A DNA stretch of 64,000 nt from a virus. The notes below the pieces were generated by a model, which saw nothing but the letters and a program-made list of their open reading frames with translations, made no database searches and was not told the DNA's origin. The position numbers and the translations under genes were made by a program. Below, in pieces: positions 58,051 through 64,000 of the stretch. How positions within the stretch are numbered: the stretch's first letter is position 1; each line of letters opens with the position of its first letter. The stretch spans positions 1 to 64,000 of the IMG/VR virus record IMGVR_UViG_3300012209_000006, one strand, 5' to 3'.

Positions 58051-59109
58051 ATGGGAAATTCCACGACAAAATTGCAAGCGATCGTCGATTTTACGAGAAC
58101 GTATCCGGATCTTTCCCCGGTTCTTTCTTCCGGAGGTTTCAGTTTGGAGCCGGCGTTAACAATCGCTAATGACGTCATGATCGCGATGCTTTCCCGGCCA
58201 TTCAATTGGAAGTGGAATCGCACCCGCGTCCCTGTTTTCTACACGAATTCCTGGCAGCAAGACTACGCGTCGCTGACAGTCAATAATCTTTCCTGGCTCG
58301 AGTACGCCATCCTTATCGACATCAATTCGACCTCTGAGCCCAAAGACAAGTATCCTCTCGAAACAAACCGTGATCTGCCCGAAGCCTCCGTTCAATACGG
58401 CCGGCCGGGACAAGTCTGCTGGCTGCCCAACGATCAGCTTATCTATGGCACTTGGGGCGGTTTGAACACTGGCGAGGGCTCTCAGCTCAACCCAGGTCCT
58501 GGAAGCGTCTACGGAGCTCTCCTGGGCGTTGTAGCCCAACCTAAGAACCCGTTACTACAGGTTCAGGATCCCAACGGGAATTTATGGGTTCTGTCAAATG
58601 CCCTGACTACCGGAGCAGTTCTAGGCAACACGCAGCCTGTGTGGCCCACCAACCCTGTATTCCCAACACCCACGAATCCCAATCAAGTCGCGACTACGGT
58701 CACAGACGGCACCGGCATCTGGACCGCCGTCAACCCCAAAGGACAAGGCCTGCGCCTCAATCCTATCCCCTCACAGCAAGGAAAAGTTTGGCAAGCCCGC
58801 GTGTTCGGGCAGATGCGCGCCCCGATGTTCACTTCTTTGAGCCAAACGATCGAACCGATTCCTGACGACTATGCCGCGTATTTCCGCCGCGGGTTCGTCG
58901 CCTATTCTTACATGCACTCGAAGGACAAACAGATCCGCGCGAAGTTCCAAGATCAGCAAGCTCTCTGGGTCGCGTCTTTGCAGAACGCAATTCAGTCCGG
59001 CGATCGCGAGCGCGACAATACCGGACTTTATCCAACCGATGCTATTATGCCGGCGCCCGGCAGCACGTACTTGGGCCCCGCAAATCCGTTTTACCCAGGC
59101 GGCTACTGA
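58051..59109 (+). CDS. Neck/tail adaptor-like protein, 352 aa
   Basis: MLSRPFNWKWNRTRVPVFYT and QDYASLTVNNLSWLEYAILID correspond to VGPPFVWPWNRNTASFLTT and QDYNAAISDFGYLETATIEL in the gene at 59792, so the two are paralogues. A C-terminal PIPDDYAAYFRRGFVAYSY resembles YQVAPTPFAHVSDTWGIPD and following in the partner. Location before a giant tail gene suggests a head-to-tail connector or tail tube adaptor. Family name uncertain. Confidence 0.55.
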   Translation: MGNSTTKLQAIVDFTRTYPDLSPVLSSGGFSLEPALTIANDVMIAMLSRPFNWKWNRTRVPVFYTNSWQQDYASLTVNNLSWLEYAILIDINSTSEPKDKYPLETNRDLPEASVQYGRPGQVCWLPNDQLIYGTWGGLNTGEGSQLNPGPGSVYGALLGVVAQPKNPLLQVQDPNGNLWVLSNALTTGAVLGNTQPVWPTNPVFPTPTNPNQVATTVTDGTGIWTAVNPKGQGLRLNPIPSQQGKVWQARVFGQMRAPMFTSLSQTIEPIPDDYAAYFRRGFVAYSYMHSKDKQIRAKFQDQQALWVASLQNAIQSGDRERDNTGLYPTDAIMPAPGSTYLGPANPFYPGGY

Positions 59110-59117
59110 TGTATAAT
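59090..59117 (+). promoter_or_regulatory. Possible promoter for the phosphatase gene
   Basis: TATAAT at 59112-59117 is perfect; TTTACC at 59090-59095 is a partial -35 match with a 16-nt spacer. It overlaps the end of the adaptor gene. Own-promoter genes inside structural operons are typical morons. Confidence 0.45.
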
Positions 59118-59164
59118 GCCGGATGGGAAAATAGATTCCTAAAAACGGTTGCGTGGGGATAACA

Positions 59165-59782
59165 ATGCGTCGTCCACTTATTTATCTTGTCCGACATGGC
59201 TCCACAACTGATTCACACCTCAAAATCTTTCGAGGCCAGCGCGACTCCGCGTTGGATAAGAAGGGTTTCATCGACGCACATAACCTTCGAGAGTTTTTCG
59301 AGAAAAGAGAATGGCATCGAATTTTCTGCTCTGTCATGACCCGTGCCATTCAAACTGCTACGATCATCTGCGATGATCAGGCTGATTACCAGCCCGAGAC
59401 CGTGGAAGGTCTCGAGCCTTGGAACATTGGAGCACTTACCGGTCTTCCCAAGAACGAAGAGAACATAAAGAAAATAGAATACTTCGATGAGCATATAACT
59501 GAAGCTCCCGAAGGCGGCGAATCGATCGAGCAGTTTCAAGAACGAATCTGGCCGTTGTTGGCAGAATTCATAGAGTTGGGCTGGAAGCAAGGAATTCCTT
59601 GCATCGTTATCGCCCACTCTTCGATCATTCACTCCTTGAATCACCTTCTAGAAGGCAGAGACCACGACGAGATGGCTGTTAAGCCCGGCGGTGTCATAGA
59701 AGTTTATATGGAAGACGGCGAGATAAAACATAGGCCAATATTCAAGGCCGGACTCGACGATTCGTCCTTCCAGAAATCATAA
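59165..59782 (+). CDS. Histidine phosphatase (phosphoglycerate mutase-like), 205 aa
   Basis: LVRHGSTTD gives the catalytic RHG with His11. SVMTRAIQTATII supplies the second Arg, GLEPWNIGALTG and PEGGESIEQF the acid region, and VIAHSSIIHSL the second catalytic His. It should remove phosphate from small molecules, such as sugar phosphates or nucleotides. The ATG at 59165 is preferred; a GTG at 59153 is possible. It is unexpectedly placed between two paralogous adaptor genes. Confidence 0.8.
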   Translation: MRRPLIYLVRHGSTTDSHLKIFRGQRDSALDKKGFIDAHNLREFFEKREWHRIFCSVMTRAIQTATIICDDQADYQPETVEGLEPWNIGALTGLPKNEENIKKIEYFDEHITEAPEGGESIEQFQERIWPLLAEFIELGWKQGIPCIVIAHSSIIHSLNHLLEGRDHDEMAVKPGGVIEVYMEDGEIKHRPIFKAGLDDSSFQKS

Positions 59783-59791
59783 GGACATATC

Positions 59792-60730
59792 ATGGCGGCA
59801 ACTAAAACTTTGCAAAATTCTATCGATTGGATGCGCCCATTCTTAAATTGGGCTAACCTAACTATCGGTACGAATAACGAGCCGGCTTTCACGAGCGCGA
59901 ATCAAGCGCTGCAGACTATCGTAGGCCCCCCATTCGTGTGGCCTTGGAACCGTAACACTGCTTCATTCCTTACCACCGTTGGCAAGCAAGATTATAACGC
60001 GGCAATATCCGACTTCGGCTATTTGGAAACAGCCACGATCGAGCTCTGCGGAACCATCACAAGCGTCGTAACGAGCGGCACTGCGGCAGTCTATCACGCC
60101 ATCAATGGATTCAGCAGCCTTCGCAACGGAGGAGTCGGCGAGGAAGTTGTCGTCACCGGTTGCACCACCTCAGCCCTCAACGGCACGTTCATACTCACCG
60201 CGGTATCTTCCACAACGTTCACGGTTGCGTCTACTGTCTCGGCCGGTACTGAATCGGAATCTGGAGCTCTAGCAGTTGCTGGGCCTTCCGTTCAGCTGGA
60301 ATTGAAGTGGGGATCGCTGTCAGAAGATCGCGCCAAGGATCGCCCGACATACATCGCGACACAGGAGTCTGACGAGAGCGGAACATCTTTCGTGTTTCGT
60401 TTGATGCCCGTCCCTGAACAGAACTATCGCGTCAACCTTACGTATCAGGTTGCGCCTACGCCTTTTGCGCACGTCTCAGACACCTGGGGAATTCCTGATC
60501 AATTGCAGTACATCTACAATTACTTTTTCGCGTTCTTCATGTTCGATTACTTCGATGATCCTAGAGCGCGCGCGTATCGTCAGCTGGCTGTAGCGGCTCT
60601 CCTTGCCCGTCAGTCCGGCCTGAACGCCACTGATCGCAACCTGTTCCTCGGGAACTGGCTGCCGATCATGAGAGAAGAAACAGATAGTCAAGCCGGCGAA
60701 AATCAAGCGATTCAGGGGCGCGGAATCTAA
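59792..60730 (+). CDS. Neck/tail adaptor-like protein, 312 aa
   Basis: Paralogue of the 58051 protein through the PFVWPWNR and QDYN...FGYLETATIEL segments. A Ser/Thr/Gly-rich insert (TSVVTSGTAAVYHAINGF ... TVASTVSAGTESESG) forms an extra beta domain near residues 90-160. The C-terminal FFAFFMFDYFDDPRARAYRQ helix is typical of tail adaptor or tubular A-like proteins. Its stop overlaps the giant tail gene. Confidence 0.55.
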   Translation: MAATKTLQNSIDWMRPFLNWANLTIGTNNEPAFTSANQALQTIVGPPFVWPWNRNTASFLTTVGKQDYNAAISDFGYLETATIELCGTITSVVTSGTAAVYHAINGFSSLRNGGVGEEVVVTGCTTSALNGTFILTAVSSTTFTVASTVSAGTESESGALAVAGPSVQLELKWGSLSEDRAKDRPTYIATQESDESGTSFVFRLMPVPEQNYRVNLTYQVAPTPFAHVSDTWGIPDQLQYIYNYFFAFFMFDYFDDPRARAYRQLAVAALLARQSGLNATDRNLFLGNWLPIMREETDSQAGENQAIQGRGI

Positions 60731-63700
60731 TGAGTCAGAACCTAATTCAAGCACAAGGTGGGGGCCCGCAAAAACCTACTCGCTTCGTTAGCCTGTTCAC
60801 GTCTAGGTTCCTCACTGGACTTTATACGAACCGGTCACTGCTGCGCGGCCCTCTCCAAACCTTGTATTCGGACTTCTATCATCTTGGCGCCACAGATGCG
60901 CTGGCCGATGGATTGAACTCTGAGCTATCGATCAGGCAGACAATGATCCGCCGACCGGGTAATCCGAAATTTTCCACGCAACAGACGGCCGCGGCAGTCG
61001 ATTTCTTCTACGCTTTCCACAAGTCCGACGGCACCATCTCTGTTATCGCGGATAGCGCTACAGATGTCGAAGTCGTTACGCCTACCACAATTACATCCAT
61101 CTTCACTAAGTCGACTGGTGCGGGCCAAGGATATCTTCAAGGCATAAACAAAACTCTCTACATCGCTGATGGTCTCGATCTCGTCAAGTATATTCCTGGT
61201 ACGACCAATCCCGACACAGGCAAGTCTATTTGGAATCTCGGCGGCGCTGCCCCCACAACTGCGCCCACGCTATCAGTCACGCTCACAGGTTCTGCTGGTA
61301 CGCAATGGGCCGCTAACACCGTTTTCACAACGATGGGTTTGATCTACGATAGCGGCACTGATACGATGCAGCAGCTATACACCGTCAATGCCGACGGCAC
61401 GAACCCATCCTCTCAATTCGGCACGTCCGGAAACGGGCAGCCTGTATGGGCACAAAACTATCTTGGCGTGACGGTCGACGGTACAGTTCATTGGACTAAT
61501 TACGGCGAAATTCTTCTCTGGCAACCTAGCCATACCTACGCTGGCGGCGATCCTATTTTCGATCCAGGCACCGGCTGCGTATTCATCGCGTCACACAACT
61601 ACAACGTCCAGTCTGGTTCCGTGTATCCTAGCTTCACGTCCACGCTTGGTATATCCGGAGCGCGCGTCACTGAATCCACCGGAGCCCGCTGGGAAAATAT
61701 CGGGAAAGTTGAAGACTGGACAAATACGAATCCCACTTGCATACGTCTATGGCAGACAAGCAAGACCTATTTGCACTATGATCCTCCCATCAACGGTTCC
61801 GGAGGCGGAGATCCTACAAACATAAACTGCGCCACCGTAGAGCCAAACGGAAATCTTCCTTCCACTCCAGATAGTCCTGTATTTTTGCAAGCAGCAACAA
61901 CGGCCGGCACTACCGCCTCGACGGCTACGGCTCCGTCTTGGGGTACTACAGTCGGCGCTCTAACTCAAGATGGTCAACTTGGCTACGTGAGTTTGGGTAA
62001 AGGAACGTGGGTCGCCAATACAGCGTACGCGGGATGGACTCCTGGTGGGCTGTTCTCAGCGGTTAAGGACGCGAATGGAAACTTCCAAGTCGCTATCGTA
62101 ACTGGTACCAGCGGCGCTCTCGTCCCAGGAACATCTGACGTTCTTACGGCGGCCGGTAATGCTTCTGGCGGACACACCACATACACTGGAACATTCCCCA
62201 TCGCGTTCACTGTGGGAGCTCCCGTCACAATCGCCGGCTTCTCGACCAGCGCGAATAACGGAAAATTCCAAGTCGTATCCTGCAACGCGACCACTCTCGT
62301 AACTACTAACTCCGCCGGAGTCGCAGAGACCCACGCCGGAACTGCGGTTTACAATCCGTGGGGTACTTCCTACGGCGCGCAGATCATTGAAGGAACTGTT
62401 ACCTGGACTTGCGTCGGCGCGGCGTCTCCTAGCTGGTCGGCCGCCACTAAATGGTATCTGCCTGCGATCGGATTCGTTCCTCCTTCTGCGTCTCAACAAT
62501 TTGGCGGCGCGGCAGTCATAGATTCGAACGGTGTCAATCAGTTTGTAATCTCTTCCGGCAAAAGCGGAGGCAGCGCACCGACGTGGCAAGCGATTGGCTC
62601 CAACACCACAGACAATGGCATTACATGGTACGCCGTATCTTCGTTCACTGCTGCAGGATTCTCCTGGACGTCTGGACACGGATGGTGTTACGCGTTCAAA
62701 GCGCGCACAACGACGGACGTGAGCGTTACGGACGCCCCTCCGCTGCAGATTCCCGGCACCAACTCTCCCAACGTGCTTGGGCCCTTAGGGACTCCAACGG
62801 GCTGCGGTGATGGCTCAGTATCAACCGCATCGCCCGTCGCGCAGATCACAGGAGCGAATACTGGCGCTCAGGTTTTGATTTCTGGCCTCGGCTCTTCTGA
62901 TCCTCAGTATGACACGATTATGGTTTTCAGATCTGCCGATGGTTTCGGTGCGAGCGGTCCTTACTTGTTCCTTACGGAACTTGCTATGCCTCCGCGGCTA
63001 GCCAACGGTCAGCCGGGAACTTGGAGCATCATCGACTTCATGCCGGATGACGCGACCAATCTTCTACCAGGATTGGACACCGGAACTACGGCTCCGATCA
63101 ATCATGTGAACGATCCTCCTCCGGGACAATTCGGCTCTACGAATTTCGTTCCTTCTGCTGCGGATCCAACAGTCGCGCTGGCGGACTCGGCTCTCAAAGG
63201 AATCGTTTATCACCAAGGGCGCATGTGGGGTTTCATCGGAAACAACGTGTTTGCTTCCGGCGGTCCGGATACAGATCCAGGCAACGGCTTCACTGCATGG
63301 CCTCCTGCGCAAGCCTTCCCGTTCAGCAGTAATGTTACGCGTTTGATTCCTACGGCGACGGCTCTGCTTGTATTCTTGACCACGGACACTTATTTGATTG
63401 GCGGCGGCCCCGCAATAACCGATTATTACTCACAGCTTCTCGCCCCAGGCGTTGGCCTCCTGTCGTGGAACGCCGTCACGATGGTGCTCGGTCTCCCGTA
63501 TTTGTTTTCATCAGACCGTCAATTTATCAGTATCGATCCTAGCGGTGGCTTCACGCGCATCGGGCATCCTATTGGGGACAAGCTTAGTCAATTCAGTCCA
63601 TTGACTGCATACGTAACGTATCATAGCTTCGGCGACCAAGAACATGCGCTTTTCATTTCAGACGGTTCGACTCAATGGTATCGTTGCGACCCCTACCCGA

Positions 63701-64000
63701 CTCCGGACAGTCAATTAACTGGACCGATATGGAGTCCGAAAGCTACGATCAGCGGCGGATTCAAAGCCATCAATTCGATCGAGACTTCTCCAGGCACAAG
63801 ACAGCTTCTTATTGGGCCCACGTCTGCGGGATTCATCCTAGCGCGCGATTCGACTTTCACGACGTTCGTGGATAACACGAGTCCGTACGAATCAAACTTC
63901 GTGATGGGTAATATCGTCCTGGCGCATTCGGGCCAGATGGCTGAATGCAACTTCATTCAGGCTGACTTCTCGCAAGTCGGAACACAACCTATAGTTTCGG
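60730..64000 (+). CDS. Giant tail protein, partial (runs off the window), over 1090 aa
   Basis: From the ATG at 60730 the frame stays open to base 64000. It begins SQNLIQAQGGGPQKPTRFVS and FTGLYTNRSLLRGPLQTLYS-type residues, continues as a long Gly/Thr/Ser-rich beta protein with many Trp and Asn, and includes DGSTQWYRCDPYPTP near the edge. Size and place after the adaptor pair suggest a tail tubular B-like, hub or baseplate protein. The C-terminus lies outside the window. Confidence 0.65.
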   Translation, partial: MSQNLIQAQGGGPQKPTRFVSLFTSRFLTGLYTNRSLLRGPLQTLYSDFYHLGATDALADGLNSELSIRQTMIRRPGNPKFSTQQTAAAVDFFYAFHKSDGTISVIADSATDVEVVTPTTITSIFTKSTGAGQGYLQGINKTLYIADGLDLVKYIPGTTNPDTGKSIWNLGGAAPTTAPTLSVTLTGSAGTQWAANTVFTTMGLIYDSGTDTMQQLYTVNADGTNPSSQFGTSGNGQPVWAQNYLGVTVDGTVHWTNYGEILLWQPSHTYAGGDPIFDPGTGCVFIASHNYNVQSGSVYPSFTSTLGISGARVTESTGARWENIGKVEDWTNTNPTCIRLWQTSKTYLHYDPPINGSGGGDPTNINCATVEPNGNLPSTPDSPVFLQAATTAGTTASTATAPSWGTTVGALTQDGQLGYVSLGKGTWVANTAYAGWTPGGLFSAVKDANGNFQVAIVTGTSGALVPGTSDVLTAAGNASGGHTTYTGTFPIAFTVGAPVTIAGFSTSANNGKFQVVSCNATTLVTTNSAGVAETHAGTAVYNPWGTSYGAQIIEGTVTWTCVGAASPSWSAATKWYLPAIGFVPPSASQQFGGAAVIDSNGVNQFVISSGKSGGSAPTWQAIGSNTTDNGITWYAVSSFTAAGFSWTSGHGWCYAFKARTTTDVSVTDAPPLQIPGTNSPNVLGPLGTPTGCGDGSVSTASPVAQITGANTGAQVLISGLGSSDPQYDTIMVFRSADGFGASGPYLFLTELAMPPRLANGQPGTWSIIDFMPDDATNLLPGLDTGTTAPINHVNDPPPGQFGSTNFVPSAADPTVALADSALKGIVYHQGRMWGFIGNNVFASGGPDTDPGNGFTAWPPAQAFPFSSNVTRLIPTATALLVFLTTDTYLIGGGPAITDYYSQLLAPGVGLLSWNAVTMVLGLPYLFSSDRQFISIDPSGGFTRIGHPIGDKLSQFSPLTAYVTYHSFGDQEHALFISDGSTQWYRCDPYPTPDSQLTGPIWSPKATISGGFKAINSIETSPGTRQLLIGPTSAGFILARDSTFTTFVDNTSPYESNFVMGNIVLAHSGQMAECNFIQADFSQVGTQPIVS

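Overview
The window is a 64 kb stretch of a tailed double-stranded DNA bacteriophage genome (Caudoviricetes). Nearly every supported gene is on the plus strand, densely packed, and often joined by ATGA, TAATG or GTGA overlaps. Hallmarks are a large terminase, portal, scaffold-like protein, major capsid protein, endolysin, family A DNA polymerase, primase-helicase, SSB-like protein, UvrD helicase and a RecB/Cas4-type nuclease. Host sigma70-type promoters (TTGACA, about 17 nt, TATAAT-like) recur, so the host is an ordinary bacterium. I cannot name it. No tape measure or sheath gene is seen, so the tail type is open; the adaptor-like pair plus a giant tail gene at 58-64 kb would fit a short-tailed phage.

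Layout. 1-967: mostly noncoding, rich in inverted repeats. 0.97-4.9 kb: small early-type genes, two SprT-like metallopeptidases and a strongly structured 139-nt RNA. 4.9-15.7 kb: a glycan island with seven glycosyltransferases, an NAD-dependent epimerase, two methyltransferases and an exported collagen-like protein. 16.4-24.2 kb: a membrane coiled-coil protein, a possible T5 A1-like takeover protein, nucleotide metabolism genes, a ClpP-like protease, a DnaQ-like exonuclease and SSB. 24.8-36.7 kb: replication and recombination genes and a Clp-type AAA+ unfoldase. 36.8-38.6 kb: lysis-type genes. 38.6-64 kb: packaging, head, neck and tail genes, with an exported serine protease, a second collagen-like protein, tRNA-Asn and a histidine phosphatase embedded.

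Two features stand out. First, the genome is heavily colonised by homing-type endonucleases: seven intact or fused HNH genes, one LAGLIDADG gene, one HNH gene broken by a stop codon and at least two decayed fragments. Most are placed exactly over the stop codon of the upstream gene. The major capsid gene is cut into three exons by two group I introns. Their P1, P7, P8 and P10 pairings can be read in the sequence, and splicing restores a 348-aa protein. Second, a perfectly conserved 31-bp element occurs four times, always on the plus strand and at the head of a transcription unit. Two copies end in the ribosome-binding site of a gene, and two lead into structured RNA leaders. It is the best candidate for a phage-specific promoter or leader.
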